Made by a program: the position numbers and the translations under genes
Part shown: positions 50,713 to 57,585 of the stretch, piece by piece
Numbering within the stretch: position 1 is the stretch's first letter
How the letters are laid out: every line of letters starts with the position of its first letter
Notes under the pieces: generated by a model
Databases searched by the model: none
What the model was told of the DNA's origin: nothing
What the model saw: the letters and a program-made list of their open reading frames with translations, nothing else
DNA from: a virus
Virus record (IMG/VR): IMGVR_UViG_3300031576_000001
Location: 248,001-312,000 of that record
Length of the DNA: 64,000 bases
Direction: 5' to 3' (one strand)

Positions 50713-51747
50713 TCAGAGCTTCTTGCAGCCTGCGACGTACCACTGGCGAGCCGCGTCGGATACGGCTTTCTGAGCCGTTTTCGCGTCTAGCCCGGAACAA
50801 GCTAGCTCAGCGTTGCACTCCTTGAGCACGTCCGCCGTCAACCAAGCCAGAAAGACACCGGTTTTCTTGGGGTCGAAGCTACCCCCACAGACCACAGAAA
50901 GCCCCTGCTCCAGGCGGGCGCCCGTGACGACCAAAGAGGCGAAATCGGCGGCGTTTCGGGTTACCGTGGCGCTGGCTTGGGCTGGCGCCGTCCTGGTGAC
51001 CGCGCAAGCGTGGTGCTTCTCGCCCTTGGCTTTGAAGCAGAGGTTGGAAAAGCGCTTATAATCGCTGCCCAGAGAGGGCTCGTCAGCCTCAGCCCCCGAG
51101 GGCACGGGGTAGAAGACCAGCCCTTCGCCCGTGCCCTCTACGCCAAAGGTGTTGCGTACCCAGGGGTCGCACTCCTCGACAGCGAGGACGTGCTGGTTGA
51201 TCCGGTCTAGCGTGGGCTGTAGAGCTTCGTCGGAAGCCGCCCAGTTCACCATGTAGGCTTCGCCGTCCTGGTACCAGGGGAGCACGTAGCAGCCGGGGAT
51301 GACCTGGGTCAGCCGGGAGAGGGTCTCTGGATCGTCGAGGAAGTCGATAACCCCAGGGTGGTCAACGAGGCGGGCAGCAAAGACGGCAAAGACCTTCGCT
51401 TTGAGGAGGTTGACGGCGACGCCCTTCTGAATGCCGGGTCCACACCACTCCCCGAAGAGGACCAGGGCGCCCGCCAGAGGAGCCAGCTTGGCTATCGTTG
51501 CCTGGCGCTCGTAGACCCACCTAGCAAAGCCCGCATTGTCCGAGTCCAGGGAGAGCACGCTGGTGCGGGACAGGGCAGTTACCCCCTCTTGGCTGATCTT
51601 TATGCCGGCGTTGGTGCCATGGAGCTTCACCTTGGCGCGGTAGCTCACGGTTGACGCCCCCTGGTCAAGAAGCTCCGGGTAGAGGGTCAGCTTGCGCCTG
51701 GCATTGTGAAAGTTGTCAATCTCGGTCCACTTGACGTGCTCTGTCAT
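50713..51747 (-). CDS. RNA ligase (Rnl2-like nucleotidyltransferase)
   Basis: 344 aa from ATG 51747. Ligase motif I with the nucleotidyl lysine: AKVKLHGTNAGIK; motif III region LFGEWCGPGI; motif IV EGLVFYPVP; motif V LCFKAKGEKH. Resembles T4 Rnl2-type RNA ligases that seal nicks in RNA and repair cleaved tRNAs. Together with the 2H phosphoesterase it could restore RNAs cut by host defence nucleases. Start seven bases after a GTG-TACCCT box. Confidence 0.85.
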   Translation of the reverse strand: MTEHVKWTEIDNFHNARRKLTLYPELLDQGASTVSYRAKVKLHGTNAGIKISQEGVTALSRTSVLSLDSDNAGFARWVYERQATIAKLAPLAGALVLFGEWCGPGIQKGVAVNLLKAKVFAVFAARLVDHPGVIDFLDDPETLSRLTQVIPGCYVLPWYQDGEAYMVNWAASDEALQPTLDRINQHVLAVEECDPWVRNTFGVEGTGEGLVFYPVPSGAEADEPSLGSDYKRFSNLCFKAKGEKHHACAVTRTAPAQASATVTRNAADFASLVVTGARLEQGLSVVCGGSFDPKKTGVFLAWLTADVLKECNAELACSGLDAKTAQKAVSDAARQWYVAGCKKL

Positions 51748-51754
51748 GCCCGAG

Positions 51755-51763
51755 AGGGTACAC
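51755..51763 (-). promoter_or_regulatory. GTG-TACCCT promoter-like box
   Basis: Ends seven bases before ATG 51747. Confidence 0.65.
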
Positions 51764-51806
51764 CGCCCGGCGCTCAACCTCTCAGGGGGACCACCACCCC
51801 CTTTCA

Positions 51807-51849
51807 AAAACCCTCACGCTGATACGGCAAACCCAAAGAAATTGAAAGC
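51807..51849 (-). repeat. Left arm of a 43-bp inverted repeat
   Basis: Reverse complement matches 52746-52788 at 42 of 43 positions (begins GCTTTCAATTTCTTTGGGTT on the minus strand). Encloses 896 bp with no supported gene. Confidence 0.85.
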
Positions 51850-52504
51850 CAGGAGACCCTCTCGTCCGTGACGCGATGTGTCATGATGACCTCGGGGCAC
51901 TCGGTACACAAAAGGCACGTTTGGGGTCGTGTTTTGTGCCTCGTGCCACCCCCCGGATTTACCGATGTTTTTGTGGTCCAGCCCCTAGGGGGAGACTCCA
52001 TGCGGAGAGGGGTCCAAATTATGGAACCTCCATACACTTGATCGGCCTTTTTGCCAGGGGTCAGGAGTGACACCCCCTCTCTGCTCAATCGTGCTACGCC
52101 TAAGTGTGCTCAACTGGAGTCCTCGCCGGGGTCCAATTCGGATGTATTTCAAGAAACCCCGATCAATAGAGGGGTGTCATGTTTGACCTGAGAGGCGTGT
52201 CTAGGTAGCACGCATGACCCCCTACGCGCACAATCGTGCCACGGTATGCCCTACGTGTAGGGTCATGTGTGGTCACGGTTGGCAGGGGGGGTGCGTCAAT
52301 TTCTGAAGCTAGGAGGGGCTCATGCTGTGTGTGGAAGCTCCCACCTTGGGGGGCTTCTCTGCGCCTACGCTGGCGAGCCCCCTACCCCCTTGTGATTTGC
52401 GAATGCAGGAGGCGCCTCTTTGAGGCAAGGCGTAGCCCCAATTCATTTGGAAATTCGCGCCATTACCCTAGCCGGGTCTGCCCAGGGGCGGGAAGGGGTG
52501 AGTT

Positions 52505-52682
52505 CAGTACACACACAAATGAGGATCGGCTAGGAGCACCGGTATAGGATTTGAATTTTTTACCCGGTGCCCTGTCTCAGTACACACACAAATGAGGATC
52601 GGCTAGGAGCACCGGTATAGGATTTGAATTTTTTACCCGGTGCCCTGTCTCAGTACACACACAAATGAGGATCGGCTAGGAG
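52505..52682 (+). repeat. 73-bp direct repeat, 2.4 copies
   Basis: Units at 52505-52577 and 52578-52650, then 32 bases of a third. Each begins CAGTACACACACAAATGAGG and holds GCACCGG...CCGGTGC arms around an AT-rich centre with a run of Ts. Confidence 0.95.
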
Positions 52683-52745
52683 GGTGGGGTGTGTTTTGAA
52701 TTTTGGGTTGGAGGCTGTTTTCGATTACAGTGTGGCTGTAGCTGC

Positions 52746-52788
52746 GCTTTCAATTTCTTTGGGTTTGCCGTATCAGTGTGAGGGTTTT
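52746..52788 (+). repeat. Right arm of the 43-bp inverted repeat
   Basis: Partner of 51807-51849, one mismatch. Confidence 0.85.
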
Positions 52789-52921
52789 CGTGAGGGGGTT
52801 TCGGGTGAGACGGGGGGTCTCTATTTTCTACCCCGTTTTCTTTTTGGGTGGGTGTGGGGGTGGCTTCCTGAATTTTGGGTGGCAGAGAACGTAGCCTCGG
52901 GTGTTTTTTCTGCGAGGAGTG

Positions 52922-52930
52922 GTGTACCTA
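52922..52930 (+). promoter_or_regulatory. GTG-TACCTA promoter-like box
   Basis: Eight bases before ATG 52939; supports this start over the longer frame from 52684 that runs across the repeat. Confidence 0.5.
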
Positions 52931-52938
52931 GTGTGCCC

Positions 52939-53766
52939 ATGGGATGTTTTCCTCTAGCGGGTCAAGACGAGTCCTTGAGCGGTCCTTACGTACCGTGTGT
53001 GTACGTGGCTTCCAGGCTACAGTACGCTTCCATGTGGCGATCTTACCGAGAGGGTTGGGCTACGTCGGTAAGGGTGACCTCACGGTGGCTCGACGTAGTG
53101 GGCGAGGTGTCTGACAAGGGTGGGTTGTGGCAGGGCCTTATGGCGGACATAGTGAGGTCGGACGTTTTGCTAGCCTACGGGGAGGCTGGCGAGGTGTGGC
53201 AGGGTGCTCTTGTCGAGGTGGGCGCCGCCCTGGCTCTAGGTAAGCCAGTGCTTGTTGTGGGTGCAGGGGTGAACAGCTTTTGGAGTCACCCGTTGGTTAC
53301 GCGCTTCGATACGGTAGAGGCTGCCATGGCTTCGCTTGGGGTACAGCGTCCCCTCTCACCTGCGCCTATTACGGAGTCTGTGAGGGTGATGGTGATGTCC
53401 GAGGTACGGCACGTTGGCATGTGGAGGGAGTGCGTAGCTTCTCAGCCTCCAGGGGTGAGCATAGTCTCTAGGTGGCTGGATGATGTGGCGGTGGGGGACA
53501 CGGTACGGATGTGGCTTGAGTACCTGGAGGACACGAAGCGCGCTCAAGCGGTCATTCTCTATGGTGGCTTTGATGATGACGCGCTATGGGAGCGCCAGCT
53601 AGTCAGGGTAGCGGTTCACGTAGCGCTGCTAGCCAAGAAGCCTGTCTACGTGGTGGGTTCTGGCTCGGGCTCAGAAAATCTAGGCATAGGGGCTTCGCCT
53701 CTTGTGCGTCTGTGTGCTTCGGTCGAGGAGGCTTTTCGGTTGGCTGCCGTTCTGTCTTCCCCTTAA
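52939..53766 (+). CDS. Two tandem nucleoside-deoxyribosyltransferase-like domains
   Basis: 275 aa. Two halves share a plan: VYVASRLQYASMWRSYRE ... VRVTSRWLDVV ... DIVRSDVLLAYGE ... ALVEVGAALALGKPVLVVG, and VMVMSEVRHVGMWRECVA ... VSIVSRWLDDV ... KRAQAVILYGG ... VHVALLAKKPVYVVGSG. This is like the Rossmann-type 2-deoxyribosyltransferase/YtoQ-like fold, where the Glu of the EVGAAL helix is catalytic. Half 1 keeps that Glu; half 2 has Val-His there, so only one site may be active. Strongly G/T-rich coding strand. Ends TTAA shared with the convergent gene. Confidence 0.65.
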   Translation: MGCFPLAGQDESLSGPYVPCVYVASRLQYASMWRSYREGWATSVRVTSRWLDVVGEVSDKGGLWQGLMADIVRSDVLLAYGEAGEVWQGALVEVGAALALGKPVLVVGAGVNSFWSHPLVTRFDTVEAAMASLGVQRPLSPAPITESVRVMVMSEVRHVGMWRECVASQPPGVSIVSRWLDDVAVGDTVRMWLEYLEDTKRAQAVILYGGFDDDALWERQLVRVAVHVALLAKKPVYVVGSGSGSENLGIGASPLVRLCASVEEAFRLAAVLSSP

Positions 53767-54461
53767 AAGGAAGAACCCCGTAGCCCTTGGGGGTGCCTAC
53801 GGGGCGCTCGATACCTCTTTGCGTAGAGGCTTGGTAAGCGAACGATGCTCCGAGAGCGGGGTCTCGTGGGTGTGGTCAGGGTGTATTTGTCACCGCCGCC
53901 TGTGGGGGGGCGGGGTGCGTTAGTATTGGTAGCCCTGTTGATGAGCGCCTGTAGAGCCGCTGTCGAGAGCACGTTACTTTTGGAGACGGGGCTGAGTGTG
54001 GTAGGCGTAGCCTTGTATAGGTCGGGGTTATTGAGGAACCCGTGACCGTCGAGGTCGCCGTCGAGACCAAAGAGGAAGTTGAGTGCAGTCGCCGCGAGAG
54101 ATCCGCTACCCGTGAGGTTATTGCCGGTACCGAACGTGCTCACCAAATTCAGTGGGCTCGTTAGCGTACCGCTCCCTGTTGTGGACCCTGTGTAAGCTAG
54201 GGCAAGATTAAGCCCTGTACCGTTGGCGAAGAGGGTGCCTATACCCGTGGCCGCGCCATTTGCGACGGCGACTAGGTTTAGGTTGACCGCTGTAACTGTG
54301 CCCACGCCGGTCGTATTGCCTATGTAGGCGAGGGCAAGGTTAAGGGGGGCTGACAGAGAACCAGCGCCCGTGGTGCTACCGGCGTAGGTAAGGTCTAGGT
54401 TCAAGAAAGCAGAGAGGTCACCATTACCATCTAGATTACCGTCAAGAAGTTGGTCAGCCAT
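53763..54461 (-). CDS. Repeat-built virion protein
   Basis: 232 aa. ~24-residue units such as LNLDLTYAGSTTGAGSLSAP, LNLALAYIGNTTGVGTV and LNLALAYTGSTTGSGTLTSP repeat four to six times: a beta-repeat typical of phage fibres and decoration proteins. The basic C-terminal part (RPRSRSIVRLPSLYAKRYR) may be a peptide tail or extension past a lost stop. Convergent with 52939-53766, sharing TTAA. Confidence 0.65.
   Translation of the reverse strand: MADQLLDGNLDGNGDLSAFLNLDLTYAGSTTGAGSLSAPLNLALAYIGNTTGVGTVTAVNLNLVAVANGAATGIGTLFANGTGLNLALAYTGSTTGSGTLTSPLNLVSTFGTGNNLTGSGSLAATALNFLFGLDGDLDGHGFLNNPDLYKATPTTLSPVSKSNVLSTAALQALINRATNTNAPRPPTGGGDKYTLTTPTRPRSRSIVRLPSLYAKRYRAPRRHPQGLRGSSF
53776..53804. terminator. 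Hairpin at the convergent junction
   Basis: CCCCGTAG (53776-53783) and CTACGGGG (53797-53804), just after both stops meet. No long T run. Confidence 0.4.
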
Positions 54462-54545
54462 GGGTCAGTACCGTGCGTGCCTCTCAGTGGGTAGCGTAGG
54501 GGATAAGAGGCAACCCTCAAAAGGGTTGCTCTGCTCTGCTCTGCG

Positions 54546-54554
54546 GTGTAAGGG
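54546..54554 (+). promoter_or_regulatory. GTG-TAAGGG promoter-like box
   Basis: Ends six bases before the GTG at 54561; the same hexamer as at 49942. Confidence 0.5.
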
Positions 54555-54560
54555 GAAAGG

Positions 54561-54875
54561 GTGACAACCAAGAAGACGAAAACCACGGAAGCTCAGCGCA
54601 CCCACGAAGAGGGGGAGTTTGGTACGATTGAATGGCGTGCGCAGTTGGAGGGTTCTGCGTTGCACCACAATTGGCACGATCCCTTCGAGGTGATGCTACG
54701 CAGGTTGAATCAAGCCACCTCGACCCCCGCTTACATCAAGGACTCTGCGATACACGTCCACGATACGCTTCTGCTCGCTCAGTCCATAGCCGTCTCCCTT
54801 TTCGGGTGGGACTGGAAAGAACACGTCATGGACGTGTACGACCGTATCCAGAAGCACCTCTACCAAAGGGAGTAA
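54561..54875 (+). CDS. Small hypothetical protein
   Basis: 104 aa, GTG start. Charged Thr/Lys N terminus, then helical (WRAQLEGSALHHNWHDPFEV). No family recognised. Followed by a strong hairpin. Confidence 0.6.
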   Translation: MTTKKTKTTEAQRTHEEGEFGTIEWRAQLEGSALHHNWHDPFEVMLRRLNQATSTPAYIKDSAIHVHDTLLLAQSIAVSLFGWDWKEHVMDVYDRIQKHLYQRE

Positions 54876-55359
54876 CCCCTTGTAAGGGTACCCATGAAGA
54901 AAGCCCAGGAAGACTGTCTTCCTGGGCTTCTTCGCGCTTGGCTTGAAGAGGGGCTTCTCTTGGTAAGGTTTCCGAGGCGGTCAAGCTACTTGTCAAGAAT
55001 TTGGCTACGTCACCGGAGAGCACGGTGCGGGGTGTGCCCAGCGAGGCGTAGTACAGAAGGTCTCCAGCTACAGCGGCGTTGTACACACCGAAGCCGTTCA
55101 CGGTGCCCCAGTTGGCGGTTGCGGCGGGGAACGTCACGTCGGACACCGACGCAGAGCTTCCGGAGACGGGAGTGCCAAAGGTTGTGGACACGTCAACGCG
55201 AGCGTAGCTCCCACCAGAGACCTCGACACCACCCACGCCGCCAGCGCCCGGTGTGGTGGTAAAGAGTGCCATATGCACGCTGGTGGGCTGGGTGATTACG
55301 GAGCCTGGGATGAGCCAGAACTTGAGGGTATCGTTATCGGTAGCGTAGCTCTTGGGCAT
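54826..55359 (-). CDS. Tail-fibre-type protein (VHMALFTTTPGAGG family)
   Basis: 177 aa from ATG 55359 (MPKSYATDNDTLKFWLIPGS). VHMALFTTTPGAGG, GGSYARVDVSTTF, VTFPAATANWGTVNGFGVYN and GDLLYYASLGTPRTV are the hallmarks of a widespread family of phage appendage proteins. Homologues usually end near where this one reads SLTASE; the extra ~40 residues run through a terminator hairpin and 50 bp antisense to the plus gene, so the true end may be near 54960. Confidence 0.75.
   Translation of the reverse strand: MPKSYATDNDTLKFWLIPGSVITQPTSVHMALFTTTPGAGGVGGVEVSGGSYARVDVSTTFGTPVSGSSASVSDVTFPAATANWGTVNGFGVYNAAVAGDLLYYASLGTPRTVLSGDVAKFLTSSLTASETLPREAPLQAKREEAQEDSLPGLSSWVPLQGVTPFGRGASGYGRTRP
54901..54929. 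terminator. 14-bp hairpin terminator between convergent genes
   Basis: AAGCCCAGGAAGAC (54901-54914) and GTCTTCCTGGGCTT (54916-54929) around one base; CTTCTTCG follows on the plus strand. Could work in both directions. Confidence 0.7.
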
Positions 55360-55454
55360 GGTGGTCTCTCGGTGTCCTCTAAGGTAGTGAGTGTGGGTCG
55401 GTCTCGGTAGGTGTGGGTAGGATAAGAGCCTGCGTAGGTTACTGAAGATTTCTG

Positions 55455-55483
55455 TGAATCCTGAGATGGGTTGAGCGTAAGAG
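55455..55483 (+). promoter_or_regulatory. Class-A promoter TGAATC-N17-TAAGAG
   Basis: TGAATC 55455-55460, 17 bases, TAAGAG 55478-55483, ATG eight bases later at 55492. Confidence 0.7.
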
Positions 55484-55491
55484 GAGGCAAC

Positions 55492-55647
55492 ATGACGCAC
55501 AAGACCAAGACCGGGGGCAAGCTGCCCTTCAACAGCAAGCACTACCGGAGCCACCGCGAGGTTCTTCGTGGGTGGGACCGGTGGGGCGCACTGCGTGCGG
55601 CTCGTCGAGTCCTCAAGAACAACAGTCTCGCCCTCTCTCCGCGTTGA
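55492..55647 (+). CDS. Very small basic protein
   Basis: 51 aa (MTHKTKTGGKLPFNSKHYRS), strongly basic (RAARRVLKNN). Directly after a class-A promoter. Possibly nucleic-acid or ribosome binding by charge; function unknown. Confidence 0.6.
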   Translation: MTHKTKTGGKLPFNSKHYRSHREVLRGWDRWGALRAARRVLKNNSLALSPR

Positions 55648-55659
55648 CAGAAGGAAAAC

Positions 55660-56001
55660 ATGCCTACATTTCTCAAACCCACGTCCGTGCCATCGCTCTA
55701 CAAGCAGGGCTTCTCAGCGATCCAGATCGCCACCCAGGTCAACCTGCCCTCGGATGAGGTCTACCGTTTGCTCTGGGAGAGCGGGGCGCGCATGAAGTCT
55801 CGCGGGCGGTACTCTGGGGTGTCAGTCTCCACCCCACCCTTCACCAAGAAGGAGCGTGCCCTGGTGAAGAGGCTCTACCTCTCGGGACAGTCGATGCACG
55901 AGGTGGCGCTTCACTTCCGGTGCAGCTTCTACAAGGTGCGCTCTACGTTGCGGAAGATGAGCGTCCCGGCTCGTCCCGGAGGCTCCCGCCGGGTGAGCTA
56001 G
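55660..56001 (+). CDS. Helix-turn-helix protein
   Basis: 113 aa. Two HTH-like segments: VPSLYKQGFSAIQIATQVNL followed by PSDEVYRLLWESG, and KRLYLSGQSMHEVALHFRCS followed by FYKVRSTLRKM. Looks like a small regulator or recombinase-type DNA-binding protein without a catalytic part. In the same operon as the preceding basic gene. Ends in TAG. Confidence 0.68.
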   Translation: MPTFLKPTSVPSLYKQGFSAIQIATQVNLPSDEVYRLLWESGARMKSRGRYSGVSVSTPPFTKKERALVKRLYLSGQSMHEVALHFRCSFYKVRSTLRKMSVPARPGGSRRVS

Positions 56002-56040
56002 GGCGCCTGGTTACCACGGCAGGGGTGTACCTTACTGAGC

Positions 56041-56445
56041 ATGGCCAGTACCGACAAGGAACCCCTCTCCGTGATGCAGTAAGCCCACCTCCAACGGATC
56101 AAAGGGAGGCGTCTCTCGGAGCGCACCCGACACGGCAAGCAAGAGCGTAGTTTGCTCACCCGCAAGATGATCACGGTCGAGGGGGCGCTAGCCTCTGGGG
56201 TAAAGCTGACCCCTCTTGGTGAAGAGGCATTGCGTGAGCGTGAGGCTATCGAGGCGGGTAAGCTCCGGGTCCAGGGCACCACGTACCGTTACTTAGGTTT
56301 CACCACGCCTGACACTTCCACACAGAAAGGTTTGCAAGATGAAAGAGATCGCAATTTCCCTGTCGCGCGCCGAGCTACTCGCCGCGAAAGCCTGCTCGGC
56401 GGGCATGACGTGGTTCGATACGTGGCCCCGCCTCTACGACGGTGA
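56041..56445 (+). pseudogene. Hypothetical gene interrupted by TAA
   Basis: From ATG 56041: MASTDKEPLSVMQ, then TAA at 56080-56082, then AHLQRIKGRRLSERTRHGKQ and on in the same frame through MITVEGALASGVKLTPLGEE. The sequence after the stop reads as protein with no start codon until TTG 56152 or ATG 56167, so the stop probably interrupts one gene of ~135 aa. One base change (for example TCA to TAA) would explain it. The last ~35 codons overlap the next gene on the same strand. Confidence 0.5.
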
Positions 56446-56752
56446 CCAAGAGATTGTCGTGCTGTGGTCGCCCCTGGCGATGGTGTGGTCCTTGGCGAAC
56501 CCGAATAGCAACCAGCGCAGCATGGCCCGTTGGCTTATCGACAACGGGCTACTGCCCATGTGGTCGCTGAGCGGAGCCTACTTGAGCGGAGCCTACTTGA
56601 GCGGAGCCTACTTGAGCGGAGCCGACTTGAGCGGAGCCTACTTGAGCAGAGCCGACTTGAGCAGAGCCGACTTGAGCGGAGCCTACTACCCCGGGGGCGC
56701 CTTGCCGGGGGGGTGGGTGCGCAATAAGGACGGTTTCCTTGTTAGGGGCTAG
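56339..56752 (+). CDS. Pentapeptide-repeat protein
   Basis: 137 aa. The C-terminal half is a run of SGAYL/SGADL/SRADL pentads, encoded by near-identical 15-bp units between about 56570 and 56690. Pentapeptide repeats fold as a right-handed quadrilateral beta-helix; some mimic DNA and block gyrase (Qnr, MfpA). Only about eight or nine pentads are present, so the helix would be short. The N-terminal half (MKEIAISLSRAELLAAKACS) is not part of the repeat. Ends in TAG. Confidence 0.8.
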   Translation: MKEIAISLSRAELLAAKACSAGMTWFDTWPRLYDGDQEIVVLWSPLAMVWSLANPNSNQRSMARWLIDNGLLPMWSLSGAYLSGAYLSGAYLSGADLSGAYLSRADLSRADLSGAYYPGGALPGGWVRNKDGFLVRG

Positions 56753-56776
56753 GTGCTTGGTGAAAGGGAGTGAGTT

Positions 56777-57199
56777 ATGCTGAAGACACTTGACGAGCTA
56801 GACAAAGAGGCTACAGAGGCGGGCGTGTCTGTCCCTGTGTGGATGCGTAACGCGGTAGCCAAGAACCCAGAGTATGTTTTCTGGGGTCCAGACCAGGATT
56901 ATATGTGGAAAGCGGGCACCGGGTGGGAGGCTCCGCTAGCCTTTGCCTCTTGGGGTGACTGCAACCTCGTGCTTGATGACTTGAACGAGGTTGTACACTT
57001 CTACTTCGGGGTCAACGGCGATGACCCGGAGAGGGTGACCTTGACGTTGACCTTCTGGCTACTACACCCCCGCCAGAGCGCCTCTCGGGGGGTCCGTATT
57101 CACCGGGTAGCTCAGGCTGACTTGAGAAATGTCTACCGGTTCCTTCGTCGTGCTGCCACGCGCAACGCTCAGAGGTTTGCCAAGGTGCCTCGTCGGTGA
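56777..57199 (+). CDS. Hypothetical protein
   Basis: 140 aa (MLKTLDELDKEATEAGVSVP). Mixed fold; basic C terminus (RRAATRNAQRFAKVPRR). Couples by GTGA to the next gene. No family recognised. Confidence 0.6.
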   Translation: MLKTLDELDKEATEAGVSVPVWMRNAVAKNPEYVFWGPDQDYMWKAGTGWEAPLAFASWGDCNLVLDDLNEVVHFYFGVNGDDPERVTLTLTFWLLHPRQSASRGVRIHRVAQADLRNVYRFLRRAATRNAQRFAKVPRR

Positions 57200-57585
57200 T
57201 TGTTCTCGACGATGCTGAGCCTGCGGTATTGGGTGAGCCTGTCCAGGCTTACAGGAATCTCTCTGTGCGAGAGGGGCGGCTCTACTCGGTACGGCTCAGG
57301 GGACGGTTAATCGCCAGGGTACAAGACCTTTGGTTGTACGATGTTACTTTTCGTGTGCGACCTGGGGGTCGCAGGCGTGCTTTGCGAGAGGGTGTGCGCA
57401 ACGTACACGCCTTTGTCTCTGGCACAGCGGTCTCTCTCATGCCTAGAGGGCTACTGTGGCAGAGAGCCAGCTACAACCCCTTTCTCACTGACCGGGCTGG
57501 CTTTTTTCTGGTGGAGTCGGGTCAGGAGGTGTCTGCGGCACGCTATGCGCGTTTGGACCAGGAGGGGTGCTTTGTGGTGCTGTAG
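57196..57585 (+). CDS. Hypothetical basic protein
   Basis: 129 aa, GTG start in a GTGA overlap. Arg-rich beta strands (LYSVRLRGRLIARVQDLWLY, RVRPGGRRRALREGVRNV). Resembles small phage proteins that bind RNA or the virion by charge, but no family is clear. Last 101 bp overlap the zinc-knuckle gene. Ends in TAG. Confidence 0.6.
   Translation: MIVLDDAEPAVLGEPVQAYRNLSVREGRLYSVRLRGRLIARVQDLWLYDVTFRVRPGGRRRALREGVRNVHAFVSGTAVSLMPRGLLWQRASYNPFLTDRAGFFLVESGQEVSAARYARLDQEGCFVVL

Larger units (their letters stand above)
51748..52938. other. 1.2-kb non-coding region, candidate replication origin
   Basis: No gene can be supported here; open frames are short or cross the repeats. Contents: the 43-bp inverted repeat at both sides, two full and one partial copy of a 73-bp direct repeat, a CATGACCC/GGGTCATG inverted pair (52213-52267), a TGACACCCC/GGGGTGTCA pair (52068/52171) and two CAATCGTGC copies. 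Genes to the left (47.8-50.4 kb) have a C-rich plus strand, DNA to the right is G-rich. Such a turnover of strand bias around repeats is typical of origins. Confidence 0.6.

Noticed and set aside
52684-52938. N-terminal extension of the deoxyribosyltransferase-like gene
   Set aside because: It crosses the 43-bp inverted repeat, and a promoter box sits just before the ATG at 52939.
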